64,000 nt of DNA from Enoplolaimus lenunculus. Taxonomy: Eukaryota; Nematoda; Enoplea; Enoplida; Thoracostomopsidae. Of this stretch, positions 10,631 through 23,300 are shown one piece after another. The position numbers were made by a program, and so were the translations under genes. Every line of letters begins with the position of its first letter. The stretch's first letter is position 1. The DNA lies in the NCBI GenBank assembly GCA_030248215.1, contig JASANG010000733.1, positions 248,001 to 312,000 on the forward strand. Direction: 5' to 3'. Below the pieces are notes generated by a model that had not been told where the DNA came from, searched no databases, and saw nothing but the letters and a program-made list of their open reading frames with translations.

Positions 10631-11393
10631 GATCAAAATTTAAATTGGACAAATAGCCGAAATGTGACAAATAGGAAGATTTTACCATTTGTTTAAAAAC
10701 TGTGAACCAGGAGATGCCCTTCGTTGTACATATTCGGTGAAAATAAAAATCCAATTAAATATAAAGATAGAAAAATATAATAAATTACTACACATACACA
10801 TGAATGCCAAACAATATTAACTTTATAAGACCATGTATTTTTTCACTTTAATTCACAATTGTTCAACGCATAATTTTACAATACAAAATATCCTCCGATT
10901 CGGAGACACAGTATCACACCATGCAGTATCATATTCATGCAAACGCAACTTTTTTATCACAATGTTTTGCCTTCTTGGAGTTTGATAGAGGCCAATACTT
11001 AGAGTTTAACCGGACATTTGGTGTATAATTTGTGAGCAAACACGTACATCTTAAAGTTGATTGGTTTGCGGACGTTGTTAAGGTTTATCTTCTCACTTAG
11101 GCTTAGGCTTAGGAATGTGGTTATGCTATTGTAACGCAGCACCAAGTTTACGTTGACCGGGTTCTGAGCATGCAATCTAAACCATTCTGTTTTCAGAAGT
11201 ATAAATTCAACTCGTCAAACTCATCCGAAATAGCAAGCATGCGATAATATTTAAGACGATTTTACTCATGGAATGCGTATTATGATACCACAAACAAGAG
11301 CTATCAATTGTTTAGCTGGGACGGTGGGATTTTGAGACGGCAGTCAAGTGTAGATGGGTCATTTTAATTTATAGCACATATGGAAACGAAACC
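10631..11393. other. No gene; one short TTAGGC relic
   Basis: Only a short CTTAGGCTTAGGCTTAGGAA remnant at about 11096-11115 and a GTAACGC-like tail stand out. Confidence 0.45.
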
Positions 11394-11597
11394 GGACCAT
11401 ATATAGAACAGGGTCGGAGCAGTAGTATAACCATATTCCTAAGCCTAAGCCTAAGCCTAAGCCTAAGCGTATGGATGAGCCTTCTCCTAAGCCTAAGCCT
11501 AAGCCTAAGCGTAAGCAAAAAAATTAGTCTAAAGCTTAAACGGACTCTATTATAGTCACCTCCAGAAAACGATCCGGCCCTGTTCTATACATGAGCC
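11394..11597. mobile_element. GGCC-TIR MITE family B, copy 2, perfect 8-bp TSD
   Basis: Begins GGACCATATATAGAACAGGG and ends ...GGCCCTGTTCTATACATGAGCC. Perfect ACGAAACC duplications at 11386-11393 and 11598-11605. The interior has two CCTAAG arrays around GTATGGATGAGCCTTCT, then TTAGTCTAAAGCTTAAACGG. Confidence 0.9.
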
Positions 11598-12430
11598 ACG
11601 AAACCTATTAATTTTGTCAACTTTGCCGCATCAATGCGGCTTCAACAAATTATTAATATTCGGTTTCGAAAACTGTAATATCATCATTTATTCACATAAA
11701 AGCTATATTAAAAACAAAATTAATTGTATTAAATATCGAAACAATTTAAATTGTCCAAAGTGTGAAGCGATTTTAAAGCAAAAAAAATATATTTTGTTGC
11801 AATCTTGTACACGTTTTTTTTCTTGAACTGAAACTGGACTAATAGTGAACGACAATTGTGCAGTGAAAACAGCGAAAATAAGCAGAAAAGAATAGTTGCA
11901 ATAATTGCAATCAGTAGTGCAGTCAAGTGCAATTGGTTGTCGATGCAAAACATTGTACAGTGATTTTTAGTGCACAATTTCTGCAGTATACAACGAAAAG
12001 CCATGAAATAATATACAAGGACAAAACACAAACACATCATCAATACTATCTTTGCTCATGAATGTGTCAATTTTGTGTACACAAAACTGTGGAATTTTAT
12101 TCTGTTGCGTTTTAGTTTCCAGCGAATACAAGGGTGTACTTGTGTATCCCACCAATGTTATACTGGTTAAGGCAAGAAAACGAACATTTTAACACGTAAA
12201 CCAGGTTTTAGAATATTAAGATTCTGGAACCTAAAAACCAAACAAACTTCCTCTTTAAGTACATGACATTTTTATCGTTTGGAATCGAAATCGTTGACAG
12301 TGCATATATACGCGTTTTCAACATTATTTCTGTTTTCAAAATTTACAATAAAATTGCACAATGAAATTGTAAAAAGAATCACGTTTTAAGCAGAAGGCTG
12401 AATTCAATTCTGGCATCGTAACAAAAAAAT
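11598..12430. other. No recognised feature
   Basis: AT-rich. Several short open frames on both strands, none with recognisable domains, splice context or repeats. Confidence 0.45.
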
Positions 12431-12692
12431 CATTACCCATTTACACATCTGGATTTATCAACTCAGTTAGCGAATTATAGTCATTTTTTTGTTATTTCTG
12501 AGTTATTAACATAGAACATTAAACTCGCTCTGAGCTGATTTAATTACGGGTGAGTTGATTAGATTGGACTCAAAATGATTTCAATCAATTCAGAATTCTT
12601 AGTTCTCGAAGACCTAATTCGGAGTTCACACTTCTGAGAGTTCATTCAACTGGTTCTGAGTTAAAATCAACTCACATGAATTTGCAGTGTAT
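12431..12692. mobile_element. Diverged ACTGTAAATTCC-family MITE
   Basis: The right end ACTCACATGAATTTGCAGTG and the inner stretches of GAGTTGATT / AACTCAGAAC resemble the element at 13573-13841. The left boundary is uncertain. Confidence 0.4.
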
Positions 12693-13572
12693 ATATAGCA
12701 TATTTACCTCTAACATCAAACAAAATAACTCTCTCGCGTACACCTTACCCCACAGTTTTGAAAATTCCAAGATTTTGTCATCACGTACCAAGGTATAAAA
12801 AATTAGGCTTAGATTTAGTCTAGGCTCAATAATCTCGTTGACATTAATTAGAATTACTGTTTATCAAAATTCAAGCAAATTTTAAATCATCAAACCATCT
12901 TTGAAACTATTTTACAAAAAAGACAAAAAAAATTGCAACAATTTTCAATTCTTATTTATTTGCATATAAAATATACGCAAAAAACAGCGTGCAGTTGTCA
13001 CAAAAATGCGTGCGCACACACACCAGGCCGAGTTTGACGGCGATTTCAGGCCGTTTTCGTGCGGCCAAATCAATCGATACATTTCCGATTAATAACACCG
13101 TTTTATCGTCGCTTGTAGACAATCTCACTGCGCTTCTGAACGCAATTTGCAGTATACACAGAAACGTTTTTCATACGAAAACAAAGAATTGTTATTGGTT
13201 AAAAAAACTATACACAGCAGAAAAAAATAGTAGAAATAAATTCTAAAGATGAAACGAAATTTTTTTGCATTCTCGTTCTAAAAATGCTACACGATCGCTA
13301 TATTTAAACGGGCCGATGATGAATGCGCTGCGCACTATAGTAGAATGATCGCTAATTTCAATTTGACCTAAATACCACACGTACTAAACGTGAGCGGTAC
13401 ACGCCATCTTCTTGCGCATGTGACCGTGAATATGTTTGAGTTAAAATATTCTGTACAAACAAAATTAAACTCTCAGTACAAATTTGAAAGGGTTTCATGA
13501 AGAGCGCCCCTTATTAAAACCAGCAACAAACTACGGAACCGCTGATACTATCGTGCGGTGCGAACGATGCAC
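12693..13572. other. No recognised feature
   Basis: No coding signal I can support. Contains a short GCTTAGATTTAGTCTAGGC relic near 12800. Confidence 0.4.
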
Positions 13573-13841
13573 ACTGTAAATTCCAGTGAGTTGATTTTAA
13601 CACAGAATGAGTTGAATCATTCAGTCTGACTTTTAGGATTATCAAAACTGACACAATTCTGAGTTGATTGAACGCATTCTGATTTGATTAAGCAACTCCG
13701 CCGGGGTTAATTCAGCTCATGTAGTGAGAATCAAGTCAACTCAGAGTGTGTTAAAGTTTACTGTTATTAACTCAGAAACAAAACTCAGAAACAACTAACT
13801 TTCCGTCTTAGTTGATTAATTAACTCATTGGAATTTACAGT
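13573..13841. mobile_element. Palindromic MITE (ACTGTAAATTCC ends)
   Basis: Left end ACTGTAAATTCCAGTGAGTT and right end AACTCATTGGAATTTACAGT are inverted copies with few mismatches. The interior is rich in GAGTTGATT/AATCAACTC arms, giving a near-complete foldback. 269 bp, non-coding. Confidence 0.75.
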
Positions 13842-14064
13842 ATGTGAGTCAAAAAATTTATATACAAACTGGTCTTCGATGTCACTCGGAACCGTAGAGC
13901 AATTGCAGTACAATTAATGTTCCATAATTCAGATAACACAGATATGCATACATTGATACTACAGATATACATGTTTAGTGCTCTAGACTTCAACCTGACA
14001 AGAAACGAGTTTTTCCGGTTTTACACCTACCACAGCTGGCTTCGTTTACCTAAAAACTGTTGGA

Positions 14065-14325
14065 TAGTTGGATTCTGAAAATTTTTGCATATTTAAACTT
14101 CTCACGACCTTCTCTGATCGTTGGACGACCAAATTTGTACTTTTGAAAAATTCGATTTTTAATATTCCAAGCTCGCCTCGTGAAACTAAAAGTTTTTTTG
14201 CCAACGTGTTAAACAAATCATATATAATGCGACACAGCTTGCGAAGCTGGGTCGAATGGTGTCAACTTTTCGCAGTGGGACGTCTTCTGACGTACGAGTT
14301 ATGATCAAATAACTGATTTGGCACT
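14065..14325. mobile_element. Long inverted-repeat element, half copy 3
   Basis: TTTTTGCATATTTAAACTTCTC, TTTGAAAAATTCGATTTTT and the TGCGAAGCTGGGTCGAATGG block match the left half of 4259-4893. The right half is absent. Confidence 0.6.
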
Positions 14326-14719
14326 GTGCGCAATAATCAGACGTATTGATTACGGAAAAAACACTATTACTAACATCTTTAACATTTTCCAAAACACTAT
14401 TTTAGTATCACTCGGTGCTGAAGCTGCGATTTGCAAGGCTTCTAAGCGCAATCGCAGAGGTTCTCTGTGCGATGCACCAAGGACTCTCTGTGATCCGCGC
14501 ATGCCCTTTGCGGTTGACCGAGATCTTCGTGCGATTTAGCCCAGAAGGAAGATGGATACGTGAAAGCCATTATGAGTCCCTGGGGCTCTTTTTGGCGGGG
14601 CAACTTTAGCAGTCTTATGAGATAGAACCGCCCGCTTCATGGGGAAGGCCGTCTTATATAGGTCATGGAACTAAATCAAGCGACGAATCACTTTTGGTTT
14701 CGAATTTTTTTACTTATAT
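14326..14719. other. No recognised feature
   Basis: Slightly GC-richer patch (14410-14640) with overlapping open frames but no recognisable protein family or splice structure. Confidence 0.35.
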
Positions 14720-14721
14720 AT

Positions 14722-15030
14722 AGATGGGCACCGGATACCCGGATATCCGGATATACGGATATGAAAAATATCCGGATATGTATCCGAAATGAAACGTGTA
14801 TCCGGATATCCGCCGGATATTTGAAATGCTTTTGTCTAAAAAATTTTTTGGAATAATTTGCATGGTTTCACAATCAAAGTAGCTGGGAGCTGACGAAAAA
14901 ATTCTGTATCCAAACCTCAGTCAGAATATTAAACCACATTCTTGTATAATTGTTCCATGATGATTCAAAATGTTTGGGCCTGGGTTTCTGTAGAATTCGG
15001 TATCCGGCTGGGTTTCACACAGGTCTAGCT
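14722..15030. mobile_element. Probable hAT-like MITE with CCGGATAT-rich end
   Basis: Left part GGGCACCGGATACCCGGATA with repeated CCGGATAT units. Right part GGTATCCGGCTGGGTTTC is its partial inverse. It resembles the CCGGATAT-rich hAT MITE at 25851-26296, but no target duplication is clear. Confidence 0.4.
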
Positions 15031-15234
15031 TTATCCGTAATTCAATGCAACCCTAATTTACCTCTGGGACGTTTTAGCGGATATATTTAACACAAAGTTT
15101 TTCTGAGTTAACACCAATAGACCTATGGATAGGGGTGCTGGCTTTGGCAGTGAAATTTATAATTTCAGTCACGTTAATAATTAAAACACGAAAAAGTTTT
15201 GATTTTTTTGTCACGAGTACACGAGTTTACTATT

Positions 15235-15431
15235 GGACCCATGTAAGGAACAGGGCCGGAACACTAGTATAAGCATATTCCTAAGCCTAAGCCTAGGCCT
15301 AAGCGTTTGGATGAGCGTATTTCTAAGCCTAAGCCTAAGTCTAAGCCTAAGCAAAAAATTAGTCTAAAGCTTAAACTGACTCTATTATAGCCCTTCCGTA
15401 AAACGATCCAGCCCTGTTCTTTACATGGGCC
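15235..15431. mobile_element. GGCC-TIR MITE family B, copy 3
   Basis: Begins GGACCCATGTAAGGAACAGG, ends CCAGCCCTGTTCTTTACATGGGCC. Interior CCTAAG arrays around GTTTGGATGAGCGTATTTC, then TTAGTCTAAAGCTTAAACTG. Flanks (TTACTATT, AAATATAG) do not show a clean duplication. Confidence 0.85.
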
Positions 15432-15778
15432 AAATATAGAAACCGCAGAATTTTGTCCGCATCAGCCAATATTAAACTCGCATTTATCTATCGAAAAATT
15501 AGTTGACCAACTATTAACATGCAAACCAATCAATAGATAGAATATATGTTATTCGTTTATAAGTGTCTTTACACAATTACGCGTGCATTTTTGTTAAACA
15601 AGATAAAATTGCTGCAAAAATTGCCGACCTAGCGGGTAATTGAACTTTGTGACACCGTTAACAGTTAAATGAAAAATAATCTTTTTTTCAAATAACGCCG
15701 CATTTACATGTGTATATTTGCATTTTGTCGCTATCCACTGCACGGCAAAGTCGCCCGTGTATTTGAATCAAAATTGCA

Positions 15779-15780
<2 letters not shown>
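15432..15780. other. No recognised feature
   Basis: AT-rich spacer preceding the microsatellite. Confidence 0.4.

Positions 15781-15862
<82 letters not shown>
15781..15862. repeat. (TTG)n microsatellite
   Basis: About 27 uninterrupted TTG/CAA units. The poly-Leu, poly-Cys and poly-Asn frames crossing it are repeat artefacts. Confidence 0.95.
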
Positions 15863-16183
15863 GCTGTCGTTGGTTGCATCACGCTGCGATCTCTGCTGCA
15901 AGTTGTGTTGTTGCGTTTCGCTCAAGAATATATATAACAATATAATATACTTTACTTAGAATTCGAAACTACAGTGACACTATAGTGTAAAATACAAAGT
16001 AATTTTGTAAAACGTCAAAAAAATTTTTGTAACAGCTCGTACTTCGCTTACGATGAAGATCTGATGAGTTGGACACAAATTTTATATTCTGAAGCGAAAA
16101 AAAATTGGGATGAAACTTTTTGAAACGATCATACTAAAATTATAGGTAAACTATGCGGTTATAGGAGAACGCCATAATCAATA
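15863..16183. other. No recognised feature
   Basis: Spacer without structure that I can name. Confidence 0.35.
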
Positions 16184-16361
16184 GGCCCAATGTTACTTTT
16201 AGTGGCGTAACAGCAGATTGAGCACATTCCTACGCCTAAGTCTAAGCATTGCAAAAATGTGTTCATAAGCCTAAGCCTAAGCAAAAATGTAATCTAGAAT
16301 CTAACGCTACTCGTTTATAAACCCACCAGAAACCTGGATGCTCCTTAAAGTAACATGTGCC
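16184..16361. mobile_element. GGCC-TIR MITE family A, copy 3
   Basis: Begins GGCCCAATGTTACTTTTAGT and ends CTCCTTAAAGTAACATGTGCC. Interior short CCTAAG arrays and AATGTAATCTAGAATCTAAC. Flanks ATCAATAG and ATCAAAAG look like an 8-bp duplication with one change, overlapping the terminal G. Confidence 0.85.
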
Positions 16362-17286
16362 ATCAAAAGAAACGCAAGCATCATTTGAGTTCGTTTTCAA
16401 ATAAAAAATAAACGTTTCACGTCATTAAAATATGGCTTAATTTTAAATTTGGGTTCGTTCCTGCTGATTGTGGATATTGATTTTTGAAACAATGCCGGTG
16501 TCGTATGAGAAAAGATGACCGCTCCAAATAATGATCACCCGGACACGTTTTTATGGTGGTCACATTTTTATAGTACTGCTGCATGAAAGATAACCCGATT
16601 AACTGGCCAATATAAATATTTTCAATATTGACACCATGATAAAATAACCTCCATTTTATCCAAAGAATTAATGTTGCAGCAGGAATGACTTTGAGCTGTT
16701 TACTAAATAAATGTGCTAAATATAACGCCCTTGGTAGATACCGAAATTAACAGTTCTCATCGTTGTTTATGCTTGTTAGGTTTTAAGTCTTTGCGTTGAT
16801 GACCATGTATTTTAGTAGTACTAACGTTCTTTAAGCATGATTGTGTTAAAATTAGTACTTATTCACATCGGCATTTGAGAATGGTGGATCCAGAAATTTC
16901 TGGTTGGGCGGATGCAGAAGTGAATAAGTTCAAGTTCTGGCACATGTTCATACATATATTTACGCATATGAAAACAGCCATAAGTCACACACACACTGGC
17001 CCATGTATAAAACTGGACCCTCCCAATTTCCTAAGTAATGTCACTTCTCGAAATCCTAATTTCCTGGGCATATCCCAATTTTCCAAAAGCTTATAGAATA
17101 CTAAGAAGTTTAGGTTTGGAAGCAGGTTTAGACTTAAGCTTGAGCCTACCCTTTAGGCTAAAGTTTGGGTGTAGGCTTAGGTTCGCGCATAGGCTAGAGG
17201 GTCCATAGACAGACCGATGCAGGGGGGGCAGCTCCACTTTAGCCAAATTGACACATTTTATCCCTCCACACTTGAGAAACTCGCTC
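16362..17286. other. No gene; weak family B relic
   Basis: GGCCCATGTATAAAACTGGACC near 16998 and degenerate TTAGGC-like units at 17105-17200 suggest a decayed family B MITE. GGATCCAGAAATTTCTGG near 16889 recalls hAT MITE ends. No coding signal. Confidence 0.4.
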
Positions 17287-17388
17287 GCAGTGCTGGAGCA
17301 GACAGGGGTGGGGGCTCCTCCAAAACTCCAAAATGAAGGCCCCTTACTCGCGAACGAAGCACGTGAGAAGCCAGACGCATTTTAAAAC
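17287..17388. repeat. Dispersed repeat D, copy 2
   Basis: CAGTGCTGGAGCAGACAGGG, CTCGCGAACGAAGCACG and GCCAGACGCATTTTAAAACTT match 5472-5586. Confidence 0.5.
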
Positions 17389-17464
17389 TTGTCAAAGCAC
17401 ATAGAAAATTAGTTGTGCTGAGCTCCACAGTCGCAGAACTTTGGAGTCTGCACTTTCCTATTTT

Positions 17465-18282
17465 TGAGCGAAGCGAAACTCCGAGCAAAGCTCGGAGTTT
17501 CGCGAAGCGTTTTAGGTTTTGTACTTGGGGGTCGAAAGGTGGATGTCCGTCCGTCCGTCTGTCCGTCTGTCCGTCTGTCCGTCCGAAAAGAATCTCAGGA
17601 ACGGCTGCACCGATTTTGATAAACTTTTGTTCGTTTGAAAGCCAATTATCCTGGGGTGTTTATCTCGTATTGGGGTTTTAAAAATTTAAGCCGTTTATTA
17701 GCTACAGGCTAATTTGCATAATTAATTAAGCCTAAATTAGGACTTTCCACAATATTTCACTAATTATTACAGTTAGAAGCAATCTAATTTTAGCATTAAA
17801 GGGTTTTTGGGTGCGAGAAATCTGCGTAGACTGTTTACAAACCTCCAAAATCGATAATTGAGCAGTTAGTTAATAGATAATTTGCATATTAGCATAGTTT
17901 ATAAGCCTAAATTACGACTTTTTACAATATTTCACTAATTATTAAGTTTAAAAGCAATAGAATTTCAGCACTAAAGGGTTTTCGGGTGCGAGGAATCTGA
18001 ATAAATTGTCTACAAACCTTTAAAAGCGATTGTTGAATAGTTAGCTAATAGATAATTTGCATATTTGCTTAATTGACGAGACAAAATTAGGACTTTTTGA
18101 ATTATTTCAATAATTATTATAGGGTGGCTGAAAGGTTTTTGCGTGCGAAGAATCGGACGAAATTGCTTACAAACCTCCAAAGCCGATAAATTAATAGTTA
18201 GCTAATAACTAATTTGAATATTACCTTAATTGCTTACGTCTGTTCGAGCTTCGCTCAATAAATGTAGTCCCACTACGACTGG
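17465..18282 (+). mobile_element. Helitron-like repeat, copy 1
   Basis: Starts near a perfect hairpin (GAAACTCCGAGC / AAA / GCTCGGAGTTTC, 17475-17501). A CTGTCCGTCCGT-type mini-array follows at 17545-17584, then TCAGGAACGGCTGCACCGAT and AT-rich internal repeats with the motif TAATTTGCATATTA. The 3' end GTAGTCCCACTACGACTGG is a short hairpin followed by CTGG and T. The hairpin, then CTRR, then T matches the expected Helitron 3' terminus. The class is inferred; no Rep/helicase frame is present. Confidence 0.45.
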
Positions 18283-18594
18283 TAAAACTGTTAATCGGAT
18301 CCGTACCCAATGGGAGCCAGGGGGTGCTCAGCCCCCCTGGAAAAACTATGGCTCCACCTAGAAAGTTTTCAACCTAGCTTGTAAGTCACTGAAAACCATT
18401 TTATGACCGTTCTGAAAATTTTTTAGGCCCCCTAGCAAGGTGAGTTGGCTACAGGCATGCTACTAATGCGCTATTAAAAAAGAACGTAGCGCAAACAAAG
18501 TTTAAATAAAAACGGTCCCGTAGCCAAGGAAGTTTGGCAGCCCCCCCCTGGAAAAAAATTGCCTCCCCCCACTAGAACAATTTCAACCTTGCTT
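18283..18594. other. Remnants of GGGCTAC-type hAT MITE
   Basis: Contains GGATCCGTACCCAATGGGAG, runs of C and G, CCCCTAGCAAGGTGAGTTGG and GGCTACAGGC, similar to both ends of 48842-48988. No coding signal. Confidence 0.35.
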
Positions 18595-19027
18595 AATCGA
18601 TAATTGAGCAGTTAGTTAATAGATAATTTGCATATTAGCATAGTTTATAAGCCTAAATTACGACTTTTTACAATATTTCACTAATTATTAAGGTTAAAAG
18701 CAAAATAATTTCAGCCCTAAAGGGTTTTTAGGTGCGAGGGATTTGGATAAATAGTTTACAAACATCCAAAACCGATATAATTGAATAGTTAGCTAATAGC
18801 TAATTTGCATATTAGCTTAATTGACAAGACAAAACTAGGACTTTTGAAATTATTCCAAAAATTATTAGGGTGGCTGAAGGGTTTTGGCTGCGCGGAATCT
18901 GCGGAAATTGCTTACAAACCTCCAAAATCGATAAATTAATAGTTAGCTAATAACCAATTTGCATATTACCTTATTTGCTTACGTGTGTTCGAGCTTCGCT
19001 CAATAAATGTAGTCCCACTACGACTTG
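18595..19027 (+). mobile_element. Helitron-like repeat, 5'-truncated copy 2
   Basis: The first ~95 bases (18595-18690) nearly repeat 17850-17943 of copy 1. The rest follows copy 1 to the same end, GTAGTCCCACTACGACTTG. Lacks the 5' hairpin and CTGTCC array. Confidence 0.5.
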
Positions 19028-20330
19028 TATAGTTTAATTTTAGGCCGCTGCACACTAAACAATGCCCACATATATCCACGAAAAATTGTTAATACTTCAC
19101 TTTCATACATTCTGTACTTAGAAGTAAATTAACAATTAAGGTTGGAGTCTGCACAAGATGGCGGGGGTGCATTGGACCAATCTCGAATACCCACCGAGAA
19201 AATCTGTACAAAAGGACCTGAAATTGGGTTTTGGAAGGTAGGCAACCCTAAGCGCGTTCCTGGTTCACCGTAAGATGGTATTGAGAAGATACAGTACCAG
19301 TCCCCAACATTAAATATTTGAAGTAGCCTTGGTTTTTGCAAGCAATTTCTTAATTGTATTAATCACAACCTCAAGCGTAAACTGCACGACAAGAGAAGCA
19401 CCACAAACAGTTCAGCAATGTGGGACCCAAACCACAAATTCTGGCTACACCAACGTAAGAGTTTGTGTTTAATATTTTGAAATATACAGTAAATTTTTTC
19501 TTGAACTTAAATTAGCTTCGTTGTCTGGTTTTCAAATTATCAGCGGTAAGAGTTGTTTGAATAATTTTGATTAAGCTTCTATACTTTGCTATAAGAATAT
19601 TCGTCAGCGGGAAATAATTTATTATAACAGAGGATAATTTTTGTACAGTACTGTGTAAAACTGGCAAGGGATTTCTTTTTAACAGGATCATTTTTTATGT
19701 GTATGCTATTAAAAATGGCCGGGGTTTCAATTTTTAACGCGACAATATTATAAAAATCGAATCGACATGAAAATTGCGGGGATCATTTTTTGGGAGTCAT
19801 TTTTCATGCTAAAACCGAAATGATCATGGGGTGTATTAATATTGGAGCAACTTAGGTCACAACATCCGAAAGATATTTTGTGACTAATGTCACTTTTCGT
19901 TTAACTGGCAATGATAAAGATTAAAACCCTAAACGGTCATCTCATAAGTTGAAGCTTTAAAATTTTGATGAAAAGAGATTTGTTTCGGTTACTAATTTTT
20001 TCACTGTTTAAGTGGTTTTCAGTGACAAACCTTCGCATAGAAGGGGCTGTCTACTAATGGTATAGCTAGTGAAGTTCATTAGGTGTATGGTAAATGGAAA
20101 TCGTTTTCCGTATATTGCGGAGAATATAAATAATTTAACCAAGCTTTGGTTGTATTATCATACAGTATAGCAAACTGGACGGCACTGTTATATATTTAGT
20201 TAATTTAGTTAGGAAATCTTATTTTGAGCATAATGACTGATATTGCGGTATATAATGCAAAGCGTTTGCTTAAAGTAGTGAATTAGTTCTTGCGATTTTG
20301 CACGCCAGCGCGTGAAAATTGCCCCGAAAA
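19028..20330. other. Intergenic, upstream of the zinc-finger gene
   Basis: No repeat family recognised. TA-rich TTATATATTTAG near 20188 lies about 140 bp before the proposed start codon and is a possible but unproven core promoter element. Confidence 0.4.
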
Positions 20331-23300
20331 ATGTTTCAGAAATCTAACCCTGACTCCCGTATGTGGTATGTTTTGAATGTTTTGTGCGTTTGTTTTTGTT
20401 TGCAAACCAGTGTATGTTGATATATCAGTTTTGCATACAAATCGCTTAATGTATACATATTTGAGCCACTTTCATTTGTTTTAGAATCGTGGAATTCACA
20501 TTACATATTGTGACGTATAAGCTGCTTCATCTTGCTAGTTGCCTGAATGCTAAGCATTTTCCAATTCTATGCTCTAATTTTAGCGTTATCGGCAATGCGA
20601 AGCGTGGAAATAGGCATTTCGCCACAAGCGGACACGTTCAAAGATATCCTGGTCGTGTTCCTTCCTTCACAGAGCGGCCTGGGTTACCTGGTGGCAGTGC
20701 GGGCAGATATGGTAGTTCATGTCTGAGTGCCATCGATGGGACAGCAAGTAGCATCGAGTGTGTGTTGCCTAACACAAATTTTGGTGGTTTCAAAAATTAT
20801 GAACAGTTTTTAAACCAGAAATATCCGCTGAAGAATAATGGAATATTTCCACAACCTGCTGATAATGCGTATTTTCAAAATCGGCCGCACTGTGGCATTG
20901 TAGACTCTGGAAGTGGCATTGTAGACTCTGGAATCTCTAGCAGAGTAGCACGTTCTTTTCCTGTTAACGCGTTTCGTAATCAGTTGGCTCCTAAGAGCGG
21001 AGCTATTACCAGACCTGAACTAGCACGTGTTTCGTTAAAAAACCAATGTGGCGGCCGCGGAACAATGAATTTATATTGCGGAACTCTTGATGTATCAGAA
21101 GACAACAATAGTTTCTCTGACAACATTATGGCTAATAACTCTCACGTTTCTGTTTACTGTGGGCAGTTTCTGCAAAGGGGGCGTACTGATTTCGTCCGTG
21201 GTGGTCAAGCAACACGAAAGTCGTTGCGAACTCGAATTTGTGGAGAAGGTATATCAAGGTTCCTTCCATATTCTGGTGCAGCACGTGGCACAAGCAAAAA
21301 CGTGACGAGTTATAAAACGCAGGAGCTGCAACTAGTGAAGGTAGACAACGTTTTCTAAGGATGTACCGAAATCGATTAGAATTCATTTTTCAAAAACGTG
21401 AGAATTTGTCTAATTTATTGCTTAAAATCGTGACTAGTTAGGCGTATATGTAGTATTCAGTATTTGCAATTTGACTGTGTTGTTGTTATTTTGTTGGATT
21501 AGGGTCACTTGAACTTTTGCCACCACATCGAATGTAGTTCTAGCAGTTGCGACAAACATTTTTAGACTGCAATAAAAGAGGTCGAAAAACAGATGCAAGA
21601 ACTGAAAAAGAAGGCTGCGTTATTAGAACAGGAAACTTCAGAGAGTTCGGTGAATCAACAACAGAGTTTTGCAACCGAAGCAAACACAATCATCATTAAA
21701 GGTGCTTATGTTGTGTTACAAACTACAAACTACATTAAATACTGTAGTTGTTCTTTTTAGAATATATATGCCTAAAGCAAATTGCTTTAGAAAATGTATT
21801 CAGCCTAGTTTTGAGTCATCAAGATAGCAAAGGTTGGCAAGTTGCAGAAGCTTTTGTTGTCATAATATAATCATGTTTCCACTTTTGTATGTATGATTTC
21901 GTCACTATGTCAGCTTTATTTTTAATTCCCGTTGACTGCTGTTTAATTAAGTTTTAGGTTTTGCTTTTTTCGAGTTTGTAATTAATAAGTTGTGTTTCAG
22001 ACAAGTCAGCAAATGAAATTATCAAATACGAGTGTTCGGTTAGTATTATGAGTTTGGTTTTTAAATATGATGGTTACCTTGTGTTTAAAATCAATTTCAA
22101 CAATTCATATTGCTCGTGTTAAGGTGTCAGTTTTACAAAACGATTCATTTTTGTTTAAAGCAAACTTCAACCTAAACATGTTTTAAAATTCATGTTATGA
22201 ATTTTGCGACTCAACCCAGTTATATACATGTCGAAAATTTTCTCATTTCCTCTCAAAATTGCGGCGTTAACCTTACTTTACCACTCTTCCAAAAATAATT
22301 TACGCAAATAATTGAATTGAAATTAAATCTAATTAATTGCTTACTCAACTGTACACAGTACTGCACATATCAATTTTATAAGTTTTATATATAAACAAAC
22401 ATTAAGGCTAAAATTAGCGTTAACCTTACCCTATCATCATGTATCACAGAGAGAGCTGCAACACGCATTAGGGTAGGGTTATATTATGTTTTCATTGTTA
22501 GATTAGGGATTGATACTCATTTAACTTTACCATTCCACGTTTTTGGTGTTTTGGTACACAGCAGGAAAGTTATTGTGAACGCTGCATAGAGAGCGCATTT
22601 TTGGTTATTGTATTTTTGTATTTGGTACAAAATTGCAGTTTAAATTTAGATATGTTCTAGTTTAGGTTATATATTTTGATTGCAAAGGAATTCTGTTTAT
22701 CAACGAAATTTGTGCTGTTCTTTGCTCATTGTAGATACCTTCCTCATCGCCGGCGCTTCTGAAACAGCCACTTCTTGAGAGCGAGGCTTGCAGCAGATCG
22801 ACTAAGCAACAACGGTCTACGCTTATTGGCCCCGGCTCTGCATTCCCACAAACTTCCAAGCCTCAAATCAGAGGCCAGGTGGCATCAAGTCCTTTCCCAA
22901 TTCTAATAAACCCAGCATTGGAACCGCATCCAGGTGGTGTTGTACAAGGCCAACCATCCAGGTTTGGGCCGTTTGCTGATAATCTGAGTGTACCTCAGAG
23001 TTCGTTAGCTCAACCGGGTGAGATAATTTTTGTATGAAAACGGCTAAAACTTAACATTTAGTTGGAAAAATTACTTTATGGGTGTTGGGGGCTCCCACAT
23101 TTCAATAGTAGTCTGGTATGGACACTTTTTACTTTTCAATCACGTGGGGAGGGGGCTGTCGCCCCCCTCAACCCCGCAATTTGCAATTAGAAGAGAACCT
23201 AAGCAGTGTGGGAAACTGCCGCACCCCAAGCCCACTCAATATGCGTTGTCGTACAAGGGCGCCACAAACACAGTATGAAAGTCCTTCATTAGAAATTTTA

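Noticed and set aside
15688-15959. Poly-Leu, poly-Cys, poly-Asn and poly-Thr frames
   Set aside because: All are readings of the (TTG)n microsatellite.
20489-20583. Upstream extension of exon 2 of the zinc-finger gene
   Set aside because: Use of the AG at 20483-20484 would create a TGA at the junction with exon 1. The acceptor at 20583 has a better pyrimidine tract and keeps phase.
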